Source of the DNA: an uncultured Bacilli bacterium
Lineage (GTDB): Bacteria > Bacillota_I > Bacilli_A > RF39 > UBA660
Direction: 5' to 3'
Length of the DNA: 13,485 bases
Assembly: GCA_947631365.1 (NCBI GenBank)
Contig: CANRLB010000026.1
Coordinates: 1-13,485, forward strand
Shown here: positions 5,894 to 11,399 of the stretch, in pieces
Position numbering within the stretch: the stretch's first letter is position 1
Layout: each line of letters starts with the position of its first letter
Made by a program: the position numbers and the translations under genes
Notes under the pieces: generated by a model
What the model was told of the DNA's origin: nothing
What the model saw: only the letters and a program-made list of their open reading frames with translations
The model's database searches: none

Positions 5894-6100
5894 ATGTTAT
5901 ATCCTTCAATTGACAAATTACTAAATATAGTTGATTCAAAATACATGTTGGTGCATGTTGCTTCTAAAAGAAGTAAAGAAATGCAAGAAACTTCTCATTA
6001 TCAAATGCGTATAAATAATTATATTAGTAAGAAAGATTTGGGTAGAGCTTTAGAAGAACTTGAAAATGGATTAATAAAAGTTATCAAAAAATCAAAATAA
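5894..6100 (+). CDS. rpoZ: RNA polymerase omega subunit
   Basis: A 68-residue RpoZ, the small subunit that helps fold and latch the beta' subunit. It opens with M-L-Y-P-S-I-D-K-L-L-N, followed by S-K-Y-M-L-V-H-V-A-S-K-R, close to Firmicutes omega (a P-S-I-D-x-L start and a conserved V-A-x-R helix). The length is normal for Gram-positive omega. Start 5894 is chosen over the GTG at 5888 because AAGGAG (5879-5884) lies 9 bases upstream of the ATG. In many Firmicutes rpoZ follows gmk; here it does not, and it appears to be a single-gene unit between a membrane protein gene and tRNA-Ala. Confidence 0.93.
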   Translation: MLYPSIDKLLNIVDSKYMLVHVASKRSKEMQETSHYQMRINNYISKKDLGRALEELENGLIKVIKKSK

Positions 6101-6110
6101 TAAAAAATGC

Positions 6111-6139
6111 TTGATTATCTTTAATATATATGTTAAGAT
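6111..6139 (+). promoter_or_regulatory. Promoter of tRNA-Ala
   Basis: TTGATT (6111-6116), a 17-base spacer and TAAGAT (6134-6139), with TG at 6131-6132 making an extended -10. Confidence 0.75.
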
Positions 6140-6152
6140 ATTCATGTCTTTT

Positions 6153-6229
6153 GGGGGATTAGCTCAGCTGGCTAGAGCACCTGCCCTGCACGCAGGGGGT
6201 CGCGGGTTCGAATCCCACATCCTCCACCA
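6153..6229 (+). tRNA. tRNA-Ala(TGC) with unusual C33 and a T-stem mismatch
   Basis: A 77-nt cloverleaf. The acceptor GGGGGAT (6153-6159) pairs with ATCCTCC (6219-6225) with one G-U, discriminator A and encoded CCA. The anticodon stem CCTGC (6180-6184) / GCAGG (6192-6196) encloses CCTGCAC, so the anticodon is TGC. The base before the anticodon (position 33, base 6186) is C, where nearly all elongator tRNAs have U. In the T stem, GCGGG pairs with CCCAC, leaving a C50-A64 mismatch. Promoter and terminator are intact, so the gene is probably expressed. Confidence 0.93.
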
Positions 6230-6241
6230 AAGTAAAATTTG

Positions 6242-6269
6242 AAACCCTGAAAAAGGGTTTTTATTTTTT
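6242..6269 (+). terminator. Terminator of tRNA-Ala
   Basis: A 6-bp stem AAACCC (6242-6247) / GGGTTT (6255-6260) with loop TGAAAAA, followed by TTATTTTTT. Confidence 0.88.
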
Positions 6270-6375
6270 AAAAAAGCGACCCCCTTTTGTTATTTTATTA
6301 AATACATATAAAATAATTAAAAACTCATAATAATAATGCATTTATAGTAAATTGACATCATTAATATAAAACTTA

Positions 6376-6404
6376 TTGATGAAATTCTAAATGAGTAGTA
6401 TTAT
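6376..6404 (+). promoter_or_regulatory. Possible promoter of the unknown membrane protein gene at 6430
   Basis: TTGATG (6376-6381), a 17-base spacer and TATTAT (6399-6404). It would start transcription near 6411, excluding the ATG at 6391 and favouring the start at 6430. A perfect TTGACA at 6353-6358 has only a weak -10 at the right distance. Confidence 0.45.
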
Positions 6405-6429
6405 AAAAATAAAGGGTAGTGATTCCAAA

Positions 6430-7020
6430 ATGACAGAAAAATATAAAAACAAAAAAAATAGCAAACTTAATATGGATAATACACATAAAGAAAATAATGA
6501 AATAGAAAAGACTTTTGGTATGAAAGTTTTAACTTTTTTGGGAGTCGTAGTATCTTTAGCAACATGTCTTTATTTAATGAATTATTTTTTTGTTAAAAAA
6601 AGTTACATTAAAATTAATATATCAACCGACAAAAGAGTGGATAATATCAAAATTTCTGATGAAACCACCTCAATAATAACACAAAAATATGTTAGTGATT
6701 TAGGCTATAATATGCGTTATGACATAAGTACATTTAAAGTTTTTAAATATAAAAGCCAGGATATGTTTAAATATCTTGATGCCGAAAAAATTTTGATAAT
6801 TGTTGAAAAAGGAATAATTCCTTCAAATTGTTCTACTCCGGGAGATGAAATATATAATAGTTGTATGATAATTAAAGATGATTTTACAAAAGAATATTAT
6901 ATAACAGAAAATGGTAAAACATTTAAAATAACAGTCAAAACCCCTGGAGCCAATGATTATAAAGAAGAAATAAAAGCCAGGATTAATTATATATTAAATT
7001 CTTTTGAAATAACTAAATAA
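6430..7020 (+). CDS. Unknown single-span membrane protein
   Basis: A 196-residue protein. A charged cytoplasmic N-terminus (about 1-30) precedes one membrane segment (about 33-56), then an outer domain of about 140 residues. I do not recognise the family. The outer part has a run Y-N-M-R-Y-D-I-S-T-F-K-V-F and ends with T-F-K-I-T-V-K...Y-K-E-E-I-K-A-R-I-N-Y-I-L-N-S-F. That order (a Y-x-I-x-Y-like strand early, a helix ending in L-x-S-F last) recalls PsbP/DcrB-like small lipoprotein domains, offered only as a fold guess. Two cysteines in S-N-C-S-T-P-G...Y-N-S-C could form a disulfide outside the cell. Start 6430 (AAAGGG at 6411-6416, 13 bases away) is preferred to ATG 6391, which has no ribosome-binding site and lies upstream of a likely -10. 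Confidence 0.7.
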   Translation: MTEKYKNKKNSKLNMDNTHKENNEIEKTFGMKVLTFLGVVVSLATCLYLMNYFFVKKSYIKINISTDKRVDNIKISDETTSIITQKYVSDLGYNMRYDISTFKVFKYKSQDMFKYLDAEKILIIVEKGIIPSNCSTPGDEIYNSCMIIKDDFTKEYYITENGKTFKITVKTPGANDYKEEIKARINYILNSFEITK

Positions 7021-7034
7021 TTAGTTATTTATTG
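7007..7034 (+). terminator. AT-rich hairpin at the end of the 6430 gene, weak terminator
   Basis: A perfect 10-bp stem AAATAACTAA (7007-7016) / TTAGTTATTT (7021-7030) whose loop ATAA contains the TAA stop codon. No G-C-rich core and only a short T tract, so termination may be partial and the next gene may be read through. Confidence 0.45.
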
Positions 7035-7054
7035 AATAAACATGGAGAATTTTT

Positions 7055-7771
7055 ATGAAAATAAATTATTTAAGTGCTACTTTTTGGTTTAATATTTTTG
7101 ATAATCACTATAAGTTCATTGAAATTATTCAAAATGAATTACCAAATGAATTTGAAGAGTATAAAATTATTTCTGAAAAGCCAATTAATTTTCATCAACC
7201 AATTTTAACATTTATTAACAAACAAAATCGTGCTAAAATTTTATTCTCTCAAATCAATCTTCAATATGACATGGATATTGCTAATATATCTAAATTTCAA
7301 GATATAGTTTTAAAATTATATGAAATTTTATCAGATAATGGCATAACAATATTACATACTGCTATTTTTGCTAGTAATGAAATAGTTTGTGAAAATTCTT
7401 TAGAAAAAATTACTACTAAATTGCTAAATCCTAAAGCTCTTTCACCAAATTTAGTAGATTTTAATTTTAAATTTGGCAAAAAATATGAAGATATTTTTTA
7501 TAAGATAATTTCTATATTAAATGAAAAGAAAATCGAATTACCTGCAAAAGATAATTTAGGCAATAACATTCCCCTTCCTTTAATATCTTGGAATGATGCT
7601 ACTTTAAAAGAGGAAATTATTGAAATTGCTTATGAAATTAATGATAAATTATCATTTGATACAGAAAAAAATTATCATACTACCGAATCATATCTCAATA
7701 AAATGCTATATATATTTAAAAATGATCTTCAAGATGATATTAATAATTTATTAAATAAAGGGGAAATATAA
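7055..7771 (+). CDS. Protein of unknown function (238 aa)
   Basis: A soluble, acidic/lysine-rich protein with no signal peptide or membrane segment. GGAGA (7044-7048) sits 6 bases before the ATG. I do not recognise it. The overall plan is an alternating strand start (I-N-Y-L-S-A-T-F-W-F), a central strand pair (A-K-I-L-F-S-Q-I-N-L-Q-Y-D-M and I-T-I-L-H-T-A-I-F-A-S), then long helices at the end (about 195-235). This faintly recalls the sporadically distributed TIGR04255-type proteins, but no diagnostic motif supports that. It may share a transcript with the membrane protein gene upstream, 34 bases away, separated by a weak hairpin. Confidence 0.7.
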   Translation: MKINYLSATFWFNIFDNHYKFIEIIQNELPNEFEEYKIISEKPINFHQPILTFINKQNRAKILFSQINLQYDMDIANISKFQDIVLKLYEILSDNGITILHTAIFASNEIVCENSLEKITTKLLNPKALSPNLVDFNFKFGKKYEDIFYKIISILNEKKIELPAKDNLGNNIPLPLISWNDATLKEEIIEIAYEINDKLSFDTEKNYHTTESYLNKMLYIFKNDLQDDINNLLNKGEI

Positions 7772-7792
7772 AATTAAATCTCCTTTATTTTT
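7754..7792 (+). terminator. Terminator shared by two convergent genes
   Basis: An 11-bp stem AATAAAGGGGA (7754-7764) / TCTCCTTTATT (7779-7789) with one G-U pair and a 14-base loop, followed by TTT on the plus strand. Both stop codons (plus TAA 7769-7771 and minus TAA 7776-7774) lie in the loop. In the minus direction the following tract is only moderately T-rich, so it probably works best for the plus gene. Confidence 0.75.
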
Positions 7793-8094
7793 AAAATTTG
7801 ATTGAAATAAATTTTATTTTTATTTATATATATATTTTTATTTAAATAATCAAAATTGGTAATCTTGCCAATTAAATTTTTGATTTTCCCATCATAGTAA
7901 TATTCAATGCTTATTACTAGTTTTAAGTTATAAGCCTCTCTTATTTTACTATCTAAATTAATTAATTGATCTTCAGAAAGTTTTGGAAACATTTCTTGCT
8001 TTTTTTCTTTTTCATCATTTACTTCCTCCATAATTTCTAGGGTGTTGAAGCAAGAATTAAAAGGTTGCCATTTAATAATGCCTCTATCTATCAT
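7774..8094 (-). CDS. YolD-like protein, partner of the Y-family polymerase
   Basis: A 106-residue YolD-like family protein. The N-terminus M-I-D-R-G-I-I-K-W-Q-P-F is the family's R-G-x-I-K-W signature. The C-terminal half has the K-L-V-I-S-I-E-Y-Y-Y-D-G...L-I-G-K-I-T-N-F-D pattern ending in an I-x-F-x-x-I strand. YolD proteins are encoded beside UvrX/YqjW-type polymerases in Bacillus and have been proposed, from gene context, to act as a UmuD-like subunit. The ATG overlaps the polymerase TGA stop (ATGA). A perfect GGAGGT ribosome-binding site (8108-8103, minus strand) lies inside the last polymerase codons, so the two are translationally coupled. Confidence 0.88.
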   Translation of the reverse strand: MIDRGIIKWQPFNSCFNTLEIMEEVNDEKEKKQEMFPKLSEDQLINLDSKIREAYNLKLVISIEYYYDGKIKNLIGKITNFDYLNKNIYINKNKIYFNQILKIKEI

Positions 8095-9353
8095 TTAAAA
8101 TGACCTCCAATCTTTTTGTTCCTTTCTATTGCTGTCGAATCTTTTAAAAGGCTGGTTGCTTTTATTAAACTATTTTTTCCAAATTTAGTTTTTATTTTAT
8201 CAATTGCTTCATTAACCATCCCTTCTTGTAAAGAAGTATCATCTTCTATATCAAATAAATTAAGTTGCATATTTTCTATTTTTTCTAACTCAGCACAAGT
8301 AACTGTAACTTTTCTAATAGGTAAATATTCATAAAATTTATCAAAAATAATTAAACAATATTTTAAAATTTCTAATGCTGAATTAGTAGGAATATCTAGC
8401 TTAATTTGGTGATAAAAACCATCATTGACGTCTTTAGAATAACCGATACCTAAGCCAATACATTTAGCACTTTTTTTATGTTCTCTCATCCTTGCTGTAA
8501 TTACATCAACCATTTCGCTAATAATAATTTTAATGTTATTTTCATTATAGTCTTTAAATAAAACTTGGGAGTGACTGTATGATTCAGATTTAGCAATTTT
8601 TTTATAATCTTTAATAATACTTGTATCAATACCATTTGCATGATTCCATAACTCTATTCCCATTATTCCAAATTTATCTTTTAATTCTAAAGGATTATAA
8701 TTAGCTAAATCGCCAATTTTATAAATGCCCATCTTATTTAAATTTTGTTCCATTTGTTTACCAATTCCCCACATTTTAGAAAGAGGAGTGATGGTCCATA
8801 ATTTTTCTTTAATATCACTATCTTCCCATTTTGCAATATTATTTTTATTATGCTTAGCCTCGATATCCATTCCTATTTTGGCTAAAAGCATATTAGGGCC
8901 AATTCCGCAAGTTGCTGTAAGTCCAGTTTTTTCATAAATAGTTTTAAGTATTTCTAAAGCCAGTTCATAATCTGTTTTCTTATACATTTTTAAATAATGA
9001 GTAACATCCAAAAAACATTCATCAATCGAGTAGACTAATAAGTCTTCTTCGCTTACAAAATCTAAATAAATACTAATTACTTCTTTACTTTTAGCAATAT
9101 ATAAACTCATTTGCGGATTTACTATATCATATTTAATATTTTTAGGTATTTCATATAATCTTCCTCTTGATTTAACTCCTTGTTCCTTTAGGTAGGGAGT
9201 AACTGCCAAGGTTATTGCCCCTTGTCCTTGTTTTTTATTAGCTACTACTAAAGGATAAGTAAAGGGATTAAGTCCTCTTTCGACACATTCGCACGAAGCA
9301 AAAAAGCTTTTTAAATCAATACATAAAATATTTCTTTTAAAATTATGATCCAT
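8091..9353 (-). CDS. Y-family translesion DNA polymerase (UmuC/UvrX type)
   Basis: A 420-residue lesion-bypass polymerase. Catalytic acidic residues are present: D13 in C-I-D-L-K-S-F-F-A-S-C-E, and D111-E112 in Y-S-I-D-E-C-F-L-D. The helix-hairpin-helix/thumb region carries GIGPNMLLAKI (151-161) and M-W-G-I-G-K-Q (194-200). Near the end Q363-L-N-L-F367 matches the beta-clamp-binding consensus QLxLF, expected for recruitment to the sliding clamp. The L-A-V-T-P-Y-L-K...G-V-K-S-R-G-R-L-Y-E-I-P block is close to UvrX/YqjW rather than DinB. Start 9353 is chosen: GGCGGTGA lies a few bases upstream, and the promoter occupies the region of the longer reading frame. It is first in a two-gene unit with the YolD-like gene. 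Ending in TGA, it shows the standard code is used. Confidence 0.95.
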   Translation of the reverse strand: MDHNFKRNILCIDLKSFFASCECVERGLNPFTYPLVVANKKQGQGAITLAVTPYLKEQGVKSRGRLYEIPKNIKYDIVNPQMSLYIAKSKEVISIYLDFVSEEDLLVYSIDECFLDVTHYLKMYKKTDYELALEILKTIYEKTGLTATCGIGPNMLLAKIGMDIEAKHNKNNIAKWEDSDIKEKLWTITPLSKMWGIGKQMEQNLNKMGIYKIGDLANYNPLELKDKFGIMGIELWNHANGIDTSIIKDYKKIAKSESYSHSQVLFKDYNENNIKIIISEMVDVITARMREHKKSAKCIGLGIGYSKDVNDGFYHQIKLDIPTNSALEILKYCLIIFDKFYEYLPIRKVTVTCAELEKIENMQLNLFDIEDDTSLQEGMVNEAIDKIKTKFGKNSLIKATSLLKDSTAIERNKKIGGHFK

Positions 9354-9370
9354 TTTTTCACCGCCCATAG

Positions 9371-9384
9371 CAAACATTTGTTTA
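9371..9384 (-). promoter_or_regulatory. Candidate LexA (SOS) operator
   Basis: The minus-strand sequence TAAACAAATGTTTG matches the Bacillus LexA/DinR box CGAACRNRYGTTYG at 12 of 14 positions; only the first two bases differ. It lies immediately downstream of the predicted transcription start of the polymerase gene, a position where a repressor would block transcription. The call depends on the operator consensus being similar in this lineage. Confidence 0.45.
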
Positions 9385-9391
9385 TAAATAA

Positions 9392-9420
9392 AGTATATAA
9401 TAATCAGCATTCTAATTCAA
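9392..9420 (-). promoter_or_regulatory. Promoter of the polymerase-YolD operon
   Basis: On the minus strand: TTGAAT (9420-9415), a 17-base spacer and TATACT (9397-9392). Predicted start near 9385. Confidence 0.75.
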
Positions 9421-9443
9421 GTACCTTTTTTTGGTAAAAATGA

Positions 9444-9472
9444 TTGTTAAATTTAAAATAAAATATTATACT
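9444..9472 (+). promoter_or_regulatory. Promoter of yidD, placing the start site at the ATG
   Basis: TTGTTA (9444-9449), a 17-base spacer and TATACT (9467-9472). Six bases separate the -10 from the yidD ATG at 9479, so the predicted +1 is the A of the start codon. Confidence 0.65.
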
Positions 9473-9478
9473 TTAATT

Positions 9479-9685
9479 ATGAAGAAATTATTATTAAAAT
9501 TAATTGATATTTATCAAAGTATGCCTATCTCAAGTCATAGCAATTGTAAATACTATCCAACATGTTCTAATTATGCTAAAGAAGCTATTACTAAATATGG
9601 AAGTATAAAAGGTAGTTTTTTAGCTATTAAAAGAATTTTAAAATGTAATCCTTTTAGTAAAGGTGGCATAGATTTAGTGCCTTAA
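9479..9685 (+). CDS. yidD: YidD, membrane protein insertion efficiency factor
   Basis: A 68-residue YidD family member, a small peripheral inner-membrane protein that assists YidC-dependent insertion. The family signature is complete: C-K-Y-Y-P-T-C-S-N-Y-A-K-E-A-I, then G-S-I-K-G, then A-I-K-R-I-L-K-C-N-P-F-S-K-G-G-I-D-L-V-P at the very end. The amphipathic N-terminus M-K-K-L-L-L-K-L-I-D-I-Y-Q aligns with other YidD starts, so 9479 is chosen over in-frame TTG 9431 and ATG 9440. No Shine-Dalgarno sequence precedes it, and the promoter suggests a leaderless mRNA. In many bacteria yidD sits in the rnpA-yidC cluster; here it stands alone, diverging from the polymerase operon. Confidence 0.93.
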   Translation: MKKLLLKLIDIYQSMPISSHSNCKYYPTCSNYAKEAITKYGSIKGSFLAIKRILKCNPFSKGGIDLVP

Positions 9686-9697
9686 ACATATATTGGC

Positions 9698-9721
9698 AAG
9701 TCTTGACATATAGACTTTTTT
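9698..9721 (+). terminator. Terminator of yidD, overlapping the next promoter
   Basis: A 6-bp stem AAGTCT (9698-9703) / AGACTT (9712-9717) followed by T9718-T9721. The loop contains the -35 TTGACA of the following gene. Confidence 0.7.
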
Positions 9722-9731
9722 AAAGTACAAT
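9703..9731 (+). promoter_or_regulatory. Promoter of the exported protein gene at 9760
   Basis: Perfect TTGACA (9703-9708), a 17-base spacer and TACAAT (9726-9731). The -35 lies in the loop of the yidD terminator. Confidence 0.75.
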
Positions 9732-9759
9732 ACAAGTTATCTTTGAGAGGGGATTTTAT

Positions 9760-10491
9760 ATGAATGATAAAAGTAAAAGAATAATTAATGCCGTTATTTT
9801 ATCTGTTACCATTATATCATTAGCGGAAAATTTTAGATTAGGTAGTGTTAAAGCTAAAGTAAGTAATGATAATTTACCAATTGAAAATATTGTTGTAGAA
9901 GAACAAACTAAAGAAGAAAAATGGAATTCATTTATAGATTCCAATCTCTATTTTATGAGCTTTTATGAACTACAAGAATTACCTATAGAAAAAGTTATTT
10001 ATACTAAAGATGAAATAAAAAGTTTAATTGCAAGAGGCAAATGTCATGAAATTGTTGAAAGTGATTATTGGGTAAAAGATGATACTGAAACAAAAGATGG
10101 AATTACTAATTTTATTTATGTTAGATATGAATCTACTTCTGATAAGTATTTGGGTATCGGTTTTAAATCAGTTAAAACAGAAGATTTAAATGCATTCCTT
10201 ATTAAAAATAGCAATATGAAAGGTGGCAATCAATCTTATAACATTCAAGAAATTGAAGCCTTTCTTCTATCAGGAAAAGCCGCATTTGATGAATCAGAAA
10301 AATGTTATTACATTAATGTGGGTAGTAGCTTTAATAAAGGAAATGTCAGTTATGCTGTGCCTTTTGGATATAGTATAATGGTTAAATATGTTTATGATGA
10401 AAATACATGTAAATATGTAAAAACGGATAGCTATTACCAAATCGAAGATTCTAAAGGAATTGAAAGAAGTAGAAAAACGCATATTTTTTAG
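9760..10491 (+). CDS. Unknown, probably exported protein (243 aa)
   Basis: A strong ribosome-binding site GAGAGGGGA (9745-9753) precedes the ATG. The N-terminus has a short positive region (K-S-K-R), a modest hydrophobic core (about 9-22), then S-V-K-A (29-32) as a possible signal peptidase site. It could equally be a weak membrane anchor. The mature part shows two copies of a related short pattern, Y-T-K-D-E-I-K-S-L-I-A-R-G-K-C-H-E (about 81-97) and Y-N-I-Q-E-I-E-A-F-L-L-S-G-K-A-A-F (about 160-176). Each is followed within 10-20 residues by a strand (N-F-I-Y-V-R-Y and K-C-Y-Y-I-N-V-G), suggesting a duplicated alpha/beta unit. No family is recognised. It is a single gene between yidD and the T-box leader. 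Confidence 0.7.
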   Translation: MNDKSKRIINAVILSVTIISLAENFRLGSVKAKVSNDNLPIENIVVEEQTKEEKWNSFIDSNLYFMSFYELQELPIEKVIYTKDEIKSLIARGKCHEIVESDYWVKDDTETKDGITNFIYVRYESTSDKYLGIGFKSVKTEDLNAFLIKNSNMKGGNQSYNIQEIEAFLLSGKAAFDESEKCYYINVGSSFNKGNVSYAVPFGYSIMVKYVYDENTCKYVKTDSYYQIEDSKGIERSRKTHIF

Positions 10492-10526
10492 ATTACATTT
10501 AAGAAAATTAACATAGGAAAACCATA

Positions 10527-10555
10527 TTGCAAAGCATTCTTAAAAGTGTTAAAAT
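10527..10555 (+). promoter_or_regulatory. Promoter of the T-box/hydrolase/thrS operon
   Basis: TTGCAA (10527-10532), a 17-base spacer and TAAAAT (10550-10555), with TG at 10547-10548 giving an extended -10. Predicted start near 10562. Confidence 0.75.
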
Positions 10556-10561
10556 AAATTT

Positions 10562-10760
10562 GTAAAACGTCGATAAGAAACACGATTATTAGATAGTTTT
10601 TAAAAAGAGAATTGATGGTTGGTGAAAATCAATAAAAACCCTAATAATTACTATTCTTTGAGTGAGTTAATAAACTCCGGTTAAGGCCGTTATCAAAAAT
10701 AAGTTAAATAAAAGGATGGTACCGTGTATTTTATATACTCCTTGGTATAGTCCTTTTTTT
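10562..10760 (+). promoter_or_regulatory. T-box riboswitch, threonine-specific (ACU specifier)
   Basis: A tRNA-sensing leader. The stem I tip shows the usual AGAGA...GATGGTTGGTGAAAATC pattern (about 10606-10630). ATTATTAG (10585-10592) pairs with CTAATAAT (10641-10648), and AAGAA (10575-10579) with TTCTT (10654-10658). Between them the 3' strand TACTA offers specifier ACT (10650-10652), a Thr codon followed by the customary purine. Antiterminator: AAGGA (10712-10716)/TCCTT (10739-10743), a 7-base bulge TGGTACC (10717-10723), and GTGTA/TATAC. The bulge TGGT would pair with tRNA 3' ACCA. Competing terminator: AAAGGA (10711-10716)/TCCTTT (10751-10756) and TACC/GGTA, ending in seven T. Uncharged tRNA-Thr should favour read-through into the hydrolase and thrS. 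Confidence 0.93.
10711..10760 (+). terminator. Regulated terminator of the T-box
   Basis: Stem AAAGGA/TCCTTT with inner TACC/GGTA pairs and T-run 10754-10760. It shares AAGGA and the bulge bases with the antiterminator, so the two folds exclude each other. Confidence 0.85.
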
Positions 10761-10779
10761 ATTGGAAAGGAAGATTTTT

Positions 10780-11385
10780 ATGCTTATTGAACAATTTATG
10801 CAATCAGCTATTAAATTATCAGATGATATTAATATTTATTTTGATCCATTTAAAATAGAAAAAGAATATCATGATGCAAATTATATTTTTATTACTCACG
10901 ATCATTACGACCATTATGATGAAGCATCTATTAAAAATGTCATGAATAATAATACTAAAATTATTGTTCCTAAAATTTTAGAAGAAAGAATTAAAGAAAT
11001 AACCAATAATTTTTTTATAGTAGAGCCAAGTAAAGAATACACATTAGATAATTTAAAGTTTACAACTATTCCCGCTTATAATATTAATAAAAATTTTCAC
11101 CCCAAAGAAAAAGGTTATGTTGGTTACAATTTAGAATATAAGAATACCCGATATTATATTATGGGCGATACTGATGTAACCGAAGAAAGTAAGAAGGTTA
11201 AATGCGATTTTTGCTTTATTCCGATTGGTGGATATTATACGATGGATTATAAGGAAGCTGCAGAATATATAAATTATCTAAAACCAGCAAAAGTTTGCCC
11301 TATTCATTATGGTAGTATTGTTGGAGATGAATCTTTAGGAGAAAAATTCAAAGAATTAGTTACAGAAAGTCATGTTTTAATATAA
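10780..11385 (+). CDS. Metallo-beta-lactamase-fold hydrolase (UlaG/YtkL-like)
   Basis: A 201-residue metal-dependent hydrolase of the metallo-beta-lactamase superfamily, Lactamase_B_3/UlaG-like branch. The metal-binding H40-D-H42-Y-D44-H45 motif is intact (HxHxDH). Further likely ligands are H107, D130 in Y-I-M-G-D-T-D, and H176 in P-I-H-Y-G. There is no signal peptide, so it acts in the cytoplasm. Substrate unknown; relatives cleave phosphodiesters, lactones or other esters. The ATG at 10780 is chosen, with GGAAAGGA (10764-10771) upstream; the TTG at 10762 touches the T-box terminator run and is rejected. It lies between the threonine T-box and thrS, with 14 bases to thrS, so it is expected to be induced by threonine starvation. 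That suggests, without proving, a link to tRNA charging or amino-acid supply. Confidence 0.85.
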   Translation: MLIEQFMQSAIKLSDDINIYFDPFKIEKEYHDANYIFITHDHYDHYDEASIKNVMNNNTKIIVPKILEERIKEITNNFFIVEPSKEYTLDNLKFTTIPAYNINKNFHPKEKGYVGYNLEYKNTRYYIMGDTDVTEESKKVKCDFCFIPIGGYYTMDYKEAAEYINYLKPAKVCPIHYGSIVGDESLGEKFKELVTESHVLI

Positions 11386-11399
11386 AGGAGGAAAAAACA

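Noticed and set aside
8091..8094. Mycoplasma genetic code (TGA as tryptophan)
   Set aside because: TGA ends the polymerase gene in an ATGA overlap with YolD, tryptophans are coded TGG throughout, and no in-frame TGA is needed in any gene.
9422..9436. TACC-T7-GGTA symmetric element between the divergent polymerase and yidD promoters
   Set aside because: Only four base pairs with a homopolymer loop; it may be an operator but nothing else supports it.
10762..10779. TTG start for the hydrolase at 10762
   Set aside because: It would begin two bases after the T-box terminator T-run and overlap the ribosome-binding site of the better ATG at 10780.
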